Both the position numbers and the translations under genes were made by a program. The notes beneath the pieces were generated by a model. It was not told the DNA's origin. It saw only the letters and a program-made list of their open reading frames with translations, and ran no database searches. Shown here one piece after another: positions 37,343-50,329 of a stretch of DNA of 64,000 nt. This DNA comes from Balamuthia mandrillaris. Taxonomy: Eukaryota > Discosea > Longamoebia > Balamuthiidae. The stretch covers positions 1-64,000 of the forward strand of contig JAVKOQ010000010.1 in NCBI GenBank assembly GCA_031835245.1, given 5' to 3'. Each line of letters begins with the position of its first letter. Within the stretch, counting starts at the first letter, position 1.

Positions 37343-39260
37343 ACGATAAAAGAGAACGAGAAAGTACCTCCTCGGTTCGCCAGCAAAGGTTCCAACAAAG
37401 TGATCGGCCCCTCTTCCTTCTCCTTTACCTCTTCTCCTTCCTTCTTCTCCGCTTCTTGGTGCTCTCCTTTCTCATCATTTGCAATGACTTCCTTGGAAAA
37501 CAGCTCCTCCAAAGCTTTGGTGTTCAGCTCTCTCAAAGCAGAGCTGTCATCAATGCCCCTCCAGAAGGAAGAAAGAGAAGCGGCAGAGCCAGGGAGCTTC
37601 ACCCAGCTCAACGGCTTCAACTGCTTGTGGCTGGGATAGATGAGTACTTTCGGACGGAATGGAAGACCTCCGCCTGGTCCGGTCGTGACGGATCGTGCTC
37701 TGTATGTCCTTACGTTATGTTGAGAGGAGGAAGACAAAGAAGAGCCATCGTCACTTGGATAAGATAGATCGTTGGTGGCCGGTTCTGCTTCTTCGTCTTC
37801 AGTCTTGTCGCAGTGGGTGTTGGTTGCTTTAGACTCGCCTTCGGCATCTGTTGGCTGTTCTTCTTCCGTCTTCGTTGTTGCAGTTTGTACTCTTCTCGTA
37901 TGGGCAAAGCGGATAAAGTGTTCGGGGTCGGCGATGGTACAGGCTATGCCATGCTCGCACTCCTCTCTTTCTTCTCTTGGCGTTGGTTGCTGGTTTGCTG
38001 CCTCAGGTGCTGCTTCTTTTTCGTCGAGAGTACCTTTTCGTTTCTTCTTTTTCTCTTTCTTTTTCTCTTTCTTTTCGGCGATCTCCTTTCGTTTTTGTTG
38101 TCTGTCGACTTTCTTCTTTGCCTTCTTCTCGTTCTTCTTCGCTTTCGCTTTGCCTCCACTCTCTTTGTCGTCTCCTTCATCAATCTCTTCTTTGGCGTCT
38201 TCCGTTTCCGTGTCTTCCATCAACGAAGAACAGGAGTAAGCTCTCGCAAAGACGCGCGCAGAGGTCTCCTCCGAAAGAGCCGTCTCGCTCTCTTGCAACA
38301 CTTTTTGCAGCACGGCTTGCAGCTCTTGTATCCGTTTGTTCAGGAGAACAACTTTGCTCCGATGGACTTGTTTCATGTCTTCCAACTCCGATGAAGATAT
38401 CAACATGAGCTTGTGGGTTTTGTCGTTTTCGTTTGAGGAAGCAGCAATGGTCAGGTAATAGTCTTTCAAAAGAGAGGCAAGTCCATTCCAAACTTCAGCA
38501 CTATAACGACAAAGAACAAACCTCATTATTTAAACCATAACAAGAAGAAGAAGAAGAAGAAGAAGAAGAAGAAGAACAAGAAGAAGAACAAGAAGAAGAA
38601 GAAGAAGAACAAGAACAAGAACAAGAACAAGAAGAAGAAGAAGAAGAAGAAGAAGAAGAAGAAGAACAAGAACAAGAAGAAGAAGAAGAAGAAGAAGAAG
38701 AAGAAGAAGAAGAACAAGAAGAACAAGAACAAACCTGCCCAAATGAGTGGTTGCAGTTTTGGTGAGCGACTGCAGTACCGAAAGGAAGGCATCGTGGTTG
38801 GGTCCATCCTGCGCACTCCGCTTTATCACATGAAACATGGCATCAGCATTCTCAGCACTCACTCCGGCAATCCTATTCAAAACAAGAGAGAACATCAATC
38901 CTCTTCTTGATAGTTCAACAAAAATGCATTCAAAGTTACCGGAAGCTTGCTGTTCGTTTCAACTCGTTTTCATCTTGTTTCGTTTCTTCTTCGTAGACCT
39001 TCAACAGACTCATCATCTGCTCCGACTGATCCTTCCACGTGAGCAAAAGCTTGTTCCTCACCTCGGCAAAGCCCAGTTCCTCCTCAAGCTCTTGTCGCAA
39101 CATCATCCTCGTATCGACATCGGGAGGAGAGTTGACGACAGCGTTCAAGAAGCTTAGTGCTTGCAAGAGAAACTCAAGGTCTTCTTCTTTGTCTAGTGAT
39201 TGTATCACCGTTTCGAATCGTTTACGCTCTGAATCGGTTAAAGTTTTGGTTAACAACGAG

Positions 39261-39298
<38 letters not shown>

Positions 39299-39661
39299 GT
39301 GAGTGAAGCGAGCCGGAGGAGGAGAGAATGGAAGAACAAACCTTTCTTCTCTTGTTTGTACCAGGAGAAAGCGTCTAAAACGATCTCAGTTCCGTTCTCG
39401 GGCTCCAAGATGCAGAACAAAGACAACAGCCGTAGCACGCTCGCCTTCAAGCGTACATCTTCCGTGGAGAGCGTTCGTAGCACGTCTTTGATGGCGGTGG
39501 GGTTGTTGAGAGTGCGACGGGCGCGAGGAACTGCCGTAACCATTACCTCTAACACTTTGAGGCATTCGGCTTGAACGGAGAGATCCAGCGCGTTCGTTCT
39601 TGACTTGTTGTTCTTCTCCTGAACAGGTTGTAAACCAGAAAGCTTAGCAATGAGTGGCCTT

Positions 39662-39694
<33 letters not shown>

Positions 39695-40311
39695 ATTCTC
39701 CAGTTTCTCTTCTCTTCCCTTCTCTTTGTCGCTTTACGCAACAAACGAACCTGAAGCAAAGAGAGCAACACGGCAAGACCCTTTTCGGCCATGAAGGACG
39801 TGGTCCACCCTTCAACTTCGCTTTGTTCTGAGGTCAGAAACCGTCGAAGCTTCTGCAACGCCTCCAAGGGTTGTTGCTCCTCTTTGAAAGTGGCAACAAA
39901 GTCTTTCGGAGCAAAGCCTGAAGGCCATTCTTTCTCCACTGAATGGCTCCTGTTTGTGAGGAGGACAAAAAAAAGGGGGGGTGAGCTGAAGAAGAAAAAA
40001 AAATGGAGTGAAAAAAAAAGAGAGCACTGTTACGTGTTGGCGGAAGGCTTTTTCTTCCTCTGCTTCTTCTTCTTTTTATTCTCGAGGGAAGAGGCAGCAG
40101 AGGGTTTTGTGGCAGCTTTCTCGCTTTTCTTCTTCTTGGGACGCTCTGCGGAGCTTTCTTTCCTTGGGGAGGTTCGCCCAGGGTTGTTGCCTTTTTGAAG
40201 CCACCCGCCAAGCCCTGGCGGTGGCTGCGCTCCCTTTGTGTTTGGGCCAGAAGCGGTGCTGCTCCCTTTGGTTTTCTTCTTTGGGTTGCTCTTCGTGCTC
40301 TTCCCTTCCAT
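35186..40311 (-). CDS. Formin (FH2 protein) lacking a polyproline FH1
   Basis: Ten exons join in frame to 1336 codons: 40311-40034, 39949-39751, 39618-39342, 39228-38940, 38872-38735, 38500-37368, 37246-36960, 36864-36697, 36555-36441, 36312-35186. After a Lys-rich N terminus, residues about 95-395 are an armadillo-type GBD/FH3 region (SEVEGWTTSFMAEKGLAVLL, AIKDVLRTLSTEDVRLKASV). A Lys/Glu-rich stretch of about 250 residues follows instead of an FH1. FH2 runs from about residue 690 (KQLKPLSWVKLPG) through GVILAIGNYLNAGSYRGQAS to about 1110. FH2 dimers nucleate and cap actin filaments; FH1 normally feeds profilin-actin. A C-terminal Arg-rich segment might act as an autoregulatory tail, though no clear DAD motif is seen. 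Confidence 0.92.
38537..38730. repeat. (GAA/CAA)n array in formin intron
   Basis: About 195 bp of GAAGAA and GAACAA units filling the intron between formin exons 38872-38735 and 38500-37368. The sense strand is TTC/TTG, so reading frames here (Leu/Phe runs) are artefacts. Confidence 0.9.
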
Positions 40312-40712
40312 TCTCTTTTTTTTTTTTGTTTTGCTCTCCCTGACGCAGCCAAGGGTTAGTGTGGTTGGGCAATAAAACGCGTTTCTTATCGCATCTCTTT
40401 ATTTGTCCGTTGTTCCTATAACATTTTATCGAGTTACCGAGCATCGCGATATAGAAGATTTCCTTTCCAGAATATTTAATAATTGAATTTTTAATATGTT
40501 TTCCAACCAATGGGAGCACTGATTATCGGCAAAAAAAGTCCATATTCTCTGATTTATCGATAATTTACTGGCGAATTGACTACTTCGTGTTTTATTCAAT
40601 CGGATCGATAATTTTTCGCGCTTATTATATGTCGACACGAATATATCGATATTATGTGCTTACTTACAAGATATTTTCAATGCTTTCTCTCTCTCCTCCA
40701 GCTTCGTTGGTT
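40312..40712. other. AT-rich spacer between formin and kelch genes
   Basis: Promoter of the formin gene and 3' flank of the kelch gene, both on the minus strand. It contains several CGATAA/TTATCGA-type strings (about 40427, 40555, 40607, 40640). No coding sequence is seen. Confidence 0.5.
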
Positions 40713-42548
<1,836 letters not shown>

Positions 42549-42742
42549 GCTGCTTGAGGTGCGTGCGTTAGGTGTGTGTGCGCGTTTGGTTTTGTTGGTG
42601 TGTGAAGTTCGTTAGCGTTACAAGGCAGAATGGGACAATAACAAGAAAAAAGGTGAAACGCATGACAACAACAACAAAACCTTTTCTTCGGCCATTCAGG
42701 TGTTTTATTGGCCTATATTAACCTCAGCAATTTCGGATAAAT

Positions 42743-43239
42743 TTAGGGCTCTCGCGATTCGAATGGGTTGTTCCTTTGCGGGGAGTCATAAGACGGAGTT
42801 GGACATGTCTGATAGGGAGAGCTGCGGGGCCAAATAGCTGAGGGTGATCCAATCGGAATGTAGCATTTAAGGTAATGCTTACGTCCGCGCCACGTTTTTT
42901 GATCGATTCTGCCCCTCAGACGACACGTGTGTTTACATTCTTTGGATGCTTTGCATTCCACTGAAAAACAAGAAAGAAACGACAAGAAAGAAAGAAAGAA
43001 AGAAACGACAAGAAAGTAACGACAAGAGAGAAAGAAACGGCAAGAAAGAAAGAAAGTAACGACAAGAAAGTAACGACAAGAAAGTAACGACAAGAAAGAA
43101 AGAAAGAAAGCCAAAGAACAAAGAAACAAACGACTGAGAAAAAAGAGAGAGAACCGTGTTGGTCACCACGGTTCGTTTTGTGTTTTGTTCTGTGTAAAAG
43201 GGTTGGGCAAAAAGTGACCAGCTGGCCAACACGGTTCAA
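42743..43239 (-). CDS. Small Cys-containing hypothetical protein
   Basis: Two possible exons: 43239 to about 43156 (start MNRVGQLVTFCPTLLHRTKH) and about 42962 to 42743. They are joined in frame through a GT-AG intron filled with (GAAA)n and CGACAAGAAAG-type repeats. The roughly 100-residue product has Cys at ECKASKECKHTC and a basic/aromatic core TWRGRKHYLKCYIP. I recognise no family. Support comes from an ordinary composition next to low-complexity sequence and consistent splice phases; it could be spurious or part of a longer gene. The gap between it and the kelch gene (42549-42742) holds the kelch promoter. Confidence 0.35.
42963..43115. repeat. (GAAA)n / CGACAAGAAAG repeats
   Basis: About 150 bp of GAAA tetramers interspersed with repeated AACGACAAGAAAG units. 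It is the probable intron of the small gene at 42743-43239. Confidence 0.85.
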
Positions 43240-43339
43240 CGGTAAGTATTCACACTATTTACTTCCACAAAGGAGTCGAATGAACATGAAACGTCTGTTT
43301 CTGGTTCCTATCTGCCTTTCGTTTGTTCGTTGTTCCATC

Positions 43340-44800
43340 TTAATATCTGTGTCGGCTTCTTTCTCTGGATCTGCTTCTGTTTCTGCTTCTAAAACTGCCT
43401 CTATCTCCCTCTCGATATCTATCCCTATCTCTATCACGAGCGTAATAGCGATCGTCTCGTTCTCTTCGTTGGCTGTTGTAATCCTCTCTAAAAGGCGGAG
43501 TACCGGTTGATGGCATTTGTTGGAGTTGTTGGTGTTGTTGATAGAATGGGTCATAAGGAGAGGAAGCGGAAGCAGAAGGAGAGGTATGAAGTTGAATCTC
43601 TGCAATAAGCTGTTGTAGTTGGGGTTGTAGTTGTGTCGGGTAAAAAGAGGCAGTGGAAGAAGGAGCAGGGTCGACATATCCAACCTGTTGTTGTTGTGAT
43701 GGCGGTGGATAAAAGTAATTCGTTAACCCTCCAACTGCTAGTCCTTCTCCTCCTGTTCCCGTCCCTGTTGTTGGACCACTCATTTGAGACGTGGCCAACC
43801 CTGCTGCTGTCCACATTCCATTTTGTTGTGCCTGTTGTGGGTGTTGTTGATGATAATATTGATCATATGAATAAGAAGAGGAGGCGGAAGATGAAGAAGA
43901 AGCACGGGATGATGAGGAAGAAAGAAGAGAGGAAGATGAAGAGTGATGTAAAGAAGAGGGCAAAGAAGATAATGGCGGATTCCGCGTGGAAGTTATTTCG
44001 CTGTTTCTCTCTTGCTGTTTCTGTTGTTGCTTTTTTCTGGTGATGTAGAGCGTCGTCACTTGTTGCAGCTTCGCTTCAGCTTCTTTACGTCGTTCTCTCT
44101 CTTCTCTCCTTTTTTCCTTTAAGCGTTGTATCTTAATTGTTTGTTGCTCGACCTCATCTCTGAGCTTCTCCACAGCTTTGGAAGAGGAAAGCACCCTAGT
44201 GAGGTCGGTTGGCGCGTCCGGTGGATAAACAGGATCAAATTCAGGGAGAAACCGTTTACTCATCTCTTCGCGTAGTTTGACGAGAAGGCGCATATTTGGC
44301 TCTGCATTCTCTCTTTGGAGTTCTTCCTACAGAGGGGGGAAAAAAGAGAAAACGATCAGATATGTACATAGGGCAATAAAGAGAAGACACAAAGAAGAAA
44401 CAAAAAAACATGAAGCAAAAGAGGAATTAGAGAGAACCTCTTTAGGAAACCGGTTTGTATCTAGTTTCATATCGTAATGGTCAAGCATTTCACCCCAAGT
44501 CCGAATATTTGGATGTAGTTGTTTCAGTATTTTCTGTGCCGCTCGTTGTTTTGCTTCTTTGATCTTTGTACCTTCTCCCTATAATATCTCAAGGATACAA
44601 ACGTATTTAAAATTGGAAAACAATAAAGATAGAAAAGACAAGCAAAAGAAAAATACCGTGCAAACGATGTTATCGAGAGTAGCTTCAACCATAAAGCGAC
44701 GACCACCCTTTTTGTTGCGATAGTCCAGTGAGGGAACCTCTGGTTCCAATTCTTGCGATTTTATTTCCAATACAGCATGCGTTCTATTCATAAATCGAGA

Positions 44801-44835
<35 letters not shown>

Positions 44836-46657
44836 ACTCACGGTAAAGAACAAGAATATGCAGACCTGTTACAGTGTTCTTGCAAGACTTGGGCAGGCGT
44901 TTTCCCGGAGAGCAAAAGTACTCTGTCATCTTCTACTGACAATTCGTATGGATGCTACAACACCATTTATGAATGAACCACGAGAAGATGAGCAGAGATA
45001 TAGAAAAGTAGGGAAAGATTGCGGCTTACCGGAAGCGGGGATGACTCTTCTTCTGATTGTTTGTGCGGTTGATTGCTGGCTCCGGTTGGATTGAACAAAC
45101 CCGGTACAAGTATATTGAGAGTAGCTTCTGCTGCTAGTTGCTTGCTTTGTTTCTTGTTGATAAAGGCTCCTCGGCCATATTCCTTGTCGCCAATGCGCAC
45201 TACTGTCACGAAAGGGCACATGGGATCCGCTTTGTTTCAATATTGGTAAGAAAAAGACGCATAAATAGAGCAAGGCAACTAAAGAGAAAAGAAATCATTA
45301 GAAGGAACTTGAGAAAGTTTACCTTGAACAGAACTATCATAGTAGGGCTTGGTCTTTAGTACATTGGAGCAGTATTCATGTAAGAAACTCACCGCTGTCT
45401 TTCCTGCAGGAGAAAGCTCTGTTGGCCCTTCTTCTCTTCGTTTCCGTCTACCACGAAAGTGCGTCCCTCCTCTTCGTCTCTGTCCTCCTTCTGCAACCAG
45501 ATGAGAGAACAGTGTTAAAAAGAAGCAGAACAAGAAGAAGAAGAAGAAGAAGAACGTGAAGAAGAAAGAAGAATACACAAAACGAAGTAGAAGGACACAC
45601 GTCTGGTCACTTGGTTAGCCAAATCAGACATAGCCTCTTGCATCATATGTTGTGGTTTCACAGCAGCGTCCTGATTATCCATCATCATCGCCGCCATCGT
45701 CGAGCCAAAAAAGCCCGTTGCTCTCTCCCCAGTTTGTACACCATATCCAACTTGAAGTTGTTGATAAGAGTACGCGTTGTTCTCGTGATGATGGTGTTGA
45801 GCTTCCATTTTGTCTAAGAATGCCGCTGTGCTTTCCACTGCGTATTCCAGTCCTGGAATATGGTCCTTCGGTTTCTCCAACACTACTGCTGCCTCCTCCT
45901 CCTCGTCTTCTTGTTTTATTCGTTTGTCTTCCTCCTCTCCATCCCCGTTCGACGCTCTCCATGGCATAAAACGGTTTCTTCCTCGTCCTCGATCTCTCTG
46001 TCGTCCCCGATATTGTGGCTGCCTTCTTCGAAAGGGAAGAAAAGGAAACAAAGGAATGACATGCTCCTCCACTGAAGGCATACCTTCTTCTGCTTCTTTC
46101 TCTTTGTGCCCTCCTGCGTCTTCCCTTCCGTCTTTGTTGGTCTCGCGCTGAGAAGAAGAAGAAGAAGAAGAAGAAGAAGAAGAAGAAGAAGAAGAAGAAG
46201 AACAAGAAGGATGCAAACGATGTGAGTGGAGGTAGTGATAGGGCTGCAACCAAGTGACCACGCCTGACTCTGCATGAAAATAAAAGGGAAGGGCGGATTG
46301 GCTGTGCACCACTTTCTTCCAACCTGCTGGCAGAACAGTCTCTGCCGACCAGGCGGTCGATGTGGACGTCTCTCCTCCTATCAAGAAACAGGTTAGGAAA
46401 AACACCAGTTTAAATAAAAAGTAGCAGCAGAGACCTTCAGCAGGTTCCTCCTCTTCCTCCTCTTCCACTGCCGCTCGTTCGAGGTCCTCTTCCGTCTCTT
46501 CCATGTCCTCTCTTTTTCTCTTGTGGCCGACGTCCAACCGAGTGCCACCACCAGCGCGTGGTAGCCCAGCGAAAGCTCCCACTGCTGCCTGGCGTTTCGT
46601 CGTTGGGGCCTGCCCCCCCACTACCTCCGCCTCCGCCTCCTGTTCATCTGCTTTCAT
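43340..46657 (-). CDS. DGCR8: DGCR8/Pasha homologue, Microprocessor RNA-binding subunit
   Basis: Eight exons join in frame to 903 codons: 46657-46435, 46377-45601, 45490-45323, 45229-45030, 44954-44866, 44783-44657, 44578-44438, 44326-43340. A WW-type module at about residues 88-121 (LPAGWKKVVHSQSALPFYFH, then GVVTWLQPY) matches the DGCR8 Rhed region. The first dsRBD (about 366-440) begins FLHEYCSNVLKTKPYYD and continues GRGAFINKKQSKQLAAEATL. The link LSVEDDRV and second dsRBD (about 475-560) end AAQKILKQLHPNIRTWGEML. EELQRENAEPNMRLLVKLREEM (trimmed) matches the C-terminal helix that docks onto Drosha. The long tail is Ser/Gln-rich, ending in an Arg-Asp/Arg-Ser domain. In animals DGCR8 positions Drosha on primary microRNA hairpins in the nucleus. 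Identification rests on domain order plus many shared motifs. Confidence 0.92.
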
Positions 46658-47460
46658 CTTTTTTTTTTTTTGCTACTTATTTCAACTATTTCATTGGTCA
46701 TTTTCTTCACAATCTGACCAGGATTAAATGTTGTCGACATTTTGAGCAAAAATGCTGGTCGATGGTTGCAAAGCGTGACCAACCCTTGTGGTCGGTTCGA
46801 ACGGGGGAACAAAAATAGGCAAAGCACACAAGGTGTCTTTTCAAGAAGAGAGAAAACCAGACTGAGCGGGCAGACCCTTTTGTCTATAGGCATAGCACCG
46901 CGGACGCGTCCTAGGTCGTTTCGGCCAGCGCAGGCAGGAGGAATGTCCCAAGAGCTGGTGCATTGCTGGCGAGGACGACCTTTTCCGTTACGTGTCCGGA
47001 AATGTGAGTGGGATGGAGATTAGGGATAAGTGGCGGGCTGTTCTAACGGGGGCAGAGGTTCCAGAGAATTAATTCTGGGGCAACTTTAGCTTTGTTGGCA
47101 TGGTTATTATTGAGATCTGAAACATCAAGGTTAAAAAAAGATCAAACTTGGTGAAGGAGACGTCAAAGAAGGAAGAATTCAGTCCAGGAGCGAAGGAGTT
47201 GGAAGGGCATGTCACGGAGGAGGAGGTAGGTGCTGGAAGATGAGTTATTTCTTCCATCCCACCTGCACCACCGGGTTGCCAGCACCAAACCAATTCAATT
47301 CTTCCGATAATTATTGCCCAAACATCGTCAATTATCGCACACACGTAATTTGACGCACCAAAAAATTATCGAACCGACAAACTGATAATTGTCATTCATT
47401 AGCGATAATAACAATAAATAACAAAAAAAAAAGTAGCGCACCACACACACACGCTCGCTC
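46658..47460. other. Divergent DGCR8/DGAT1 intergenic region
   Basis: About 800 bp between two divergent starts. The central part (46740-47040) has balanced composition and is open in places, for example 46742-47023 (+) and 47069-47344 (-). I find no domain or splice evidence to call a gene. It contains both promoters. Confidence 0.4.
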
Positions 47461-47638
47461 ATGAGGGCATTGCTGCGTGCCCACAAAATGGAGCTCTTCT
47501 CCTCGACGGAGGTGGACAGCACCGCCCTCTCCTATCCGCAGGTGCGGCAACGCTCCAACATCCGCAAGTGCAAGAGCTCTGCAGAGTACGTCCATGCTGC
47601 TTTTTTTTCTTTCTTTCTTCTCTCAGTCAATCTCTGTG

Positions 47639-47679
<41 letters not shown>

Positions 47680-48014
47680 TCATCATCTTCTTCTGCTGTC
47701 TTTAAAAAGTTTGCAAGAAGTAGAGCAGGAACACGCTGAAGCAGCTCAAGAGCCAGAGTAAGCTTCTGGCTCCCTTTTTTTTTTGGGTTTCCATGTTACC
47801 ATCAGGTCTTCTTATTCGAACAAAACAAAAAAAAAGGGAGAAAAAAGGAGAAGATGTGACTCGTGGCCATTCTTTTGTGGTGCATAAGCGGTGTGTGCCC
47901 TCGTTGCTCTCGCCAGAGTCTGAAAGTCAAAACTACAGAGGTCTTTTCAACCTTGCTGGTCTTGTTCTGGTTCGTTCCTTCACTCTTCCTCTTGTTCTAT
48001 GCTTCTCTCGCTGG

Positions 48015-48071
<57 letters not shown>

Positions 48072-49936
48072 TCTCTACTTCTTTTCGAACGCTTGTTGAC
48101 TGTGATTTAAGTTTGTTACCAACTTTCGTTTAGTGGTAGAAAACTTATTAAAGTATGGCCTTCTCATCAACTTCAATGGCTCTATACGTGACAACCTCAA
48201 GCTTCGTTCTGCTTTGCTCATTGCATGCGGTTTCCATTCTCTCTTCTTTTGCTGTTCTCTCTCTCTCTCTCTCTCCTTCTCTCTCCTTCTCTCCTTTCTC
48301 CTGTTTTCCTCTCCTCTATCGTTCTTTCCATTTACTTTTTCTCCTGTGATCAGGATTGCTCTACTTTACACTATTCACGTTGGTAGTTGAGTTGTTGGCA
48401 GCAAGGAGCGTACGCAAGTACCGCGAGAAACAACGCAACCGGCCAAAAGGAACGCCCAAAAAGCGACCAGACGAGGTTATCCCGTTAAATGCGTACTACA
48501 ACGCGCAGCTCATTAACATCACTTTGTTGCTTGTTGTGTGCATGGTCATGTGCCTTTACACCGATCCGAGTGAGTTATTCCCTCTCTCTCTTTCGATTTT
48601 TTCTTGTGCGTTCTGTTTCTGAAACAATCTGAATGTTGTGAAATACAGTTTCTGCGGCTGCATTGATGGGACTTATGTTAGTGCTGCTAATGAAGCTGAT
48701 CAGCTATGTGATGGTGAACAGAGAGCTTAGACAGGCTGTTCTCTTTCCAAACAGCGATAACTTTGTGGTGCACAAAGATAAACACAGCCGATATCCTGAA
48801 AACGTTTCGCTATCCAGTATGCTGTTTCTTCATAACTTCTTGTCTTCTTGTCTTCTTTCCTACTTTTTTTTGTTTCATTTGGTATTTCACTTTCTTAAAC
48901 TCAGCTCTTATTTTCTTTTGCAACTAAACAGACTTGATGTACTTTCTGGCTGCACCAACGCTGTGTTATCAGCCGCACTATCCACGTACCTCAAAGATAA
49001 GATGGCTTTACGTGGGAAGCCTGTTTGCAAGGCTGGTCTTCTGTCTCTCGTTGATGGCGTTCATGTTAGAGCAATACGTGGTGCCCACTGTGTTAAACTC
49101 TTTGGAGCCGTTGGACAGCATGCACTTTGGCCGTCTCTTGGAGAGACTGCTCAAGCTATCTGTACGCTCTTCCTTCTTGCTTCTTTTCGTGCCTAATTCG
49201 TTTTTTTTCCACATTCTGTTTATGCTTTCCTAACTTCTCATTCAAAATGGTGATAGATTCCCAACTTGTACATTTGGCTGCTCATGTTCTACAGCTTCTT
49301 CCACCTTTGGCTCAACATCCTTGCTGAGCTACTTCGTTTCGGCGATCGCGAATTCTACAAGGTATGTATTTACTTTTTTTTTTTTTGTACATCTTTAACA
49401 AACAAAGAACAACAAGAAAGATAAGCAAACACATGCATACAAAAGGACATGGAACACTCGCTAACCATTAAATAACAACAGGATTGGTGGAACAGCACAA
49501 CGTTAAGTGAGTATTGGCGTACGTGGAATATTCCGGTGCACACGTGGATGATCCGTCATGCCTACTATCCGCTGCGAAGGAAGGGATGGTCCCGATCGGT
49601 GGCCGCTCTCTTCATCTTTTTCCTCTCTGGCGTGGGGCATGAGGTCATGGTCAGCGTTCCCTGCCGCTCCTTTCAGCTTTGGGTCTTTGCTTCCTTCATG
49701 ATGCAGGTTTGTTGCTTTCTTTCTTATCGTTTCTTTTTTCTGTGTACTTTGGCTTAAACAAACACGAATAGATTCCATTAATCTGGGCGACACGGACGTT
49801 CATGAAAGGGACTAAATGGGGTAATCTCGTCTTCTGGTTTAGCTTCTGCATGTTGGGACAACCGCTTTGCATCCTTCTCTACACTCATCTCGCCGTCAAT
49901 CATTATTCCTTCCTTTTGTTCCGCACTGGGCCTTAG
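47461..49936 (+). CDS. DGAT1: Diacylglycerol O-acyltransferase 1 (MBOAT family)
   Basis: Exons: 47461-47585, 47710-47757, about 47939-47973, 48134-48229, 48354-48569, 48649-48816, 48932-49161, 49257-49361, 49482-49706, 49772-49936. The first three are tentative: the conserved YRG box before [10 protein letters not shown] suggests that exon three starts a little earlier. Diagnostic motifs are [54 protein letters not shown] and the catalytic histidine in [13 protein letters not shown]. All match animal and plant DGAT1. The multi-pass enzyme sits in the endoplasmic reticulum and makes triacylglycerol from diacylglycerol and acyl-CoA. The stop is TAG at 49934-49936, with 111 bp to the convergent carrier gene. 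Confidence 0.93.
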
Positions 49937-50047
49937 CTTCTTGTTCTTTTTACTTTTCTTCCTTCCTTCCTCTTCTTTTCTCTTCTTTAAATGTTAATAC
50001 GTTTTAAACTAAAACCAAAATTTTTGTTCTTGCTTTTGTTGTTGTTA

Positions 50048-50287
50048 TTATGAGGAAGAACGTTGTTGCTTCGCCGTTTCGGCTTCCAGGTATCTTTCGC
50101 GCAGTTGTTGACATTGCGTGAAGACGAACATGCTCACTCCGTTGGCGATAAGGCTGCGCGAAGAGCCGGGCACTATCCCTCGAAACAGTCCCGCCACTCC
50201 TCCCGTCCTGCACTCCATTCATTGGTGAGGAGATAGGAGAGGAGACAACGAAAGTGAAGGGAGAGGGTAAGAGGGAAAGAGACTAAC

Positions 50288-50329
<42 letters not shown>

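Noticed and set aside
46790-46830. GGTTCGAAC string resembling a tRNA B box
   Set aside because: No matching acceptor, D or anticodon stems can be drawn around it.
46742-47344. Open frames between DGCR8 and DGAT1
   Set aside because: They are short, with no recognisable domain and no consistent splice sites; this is better read as a shared promoter region.
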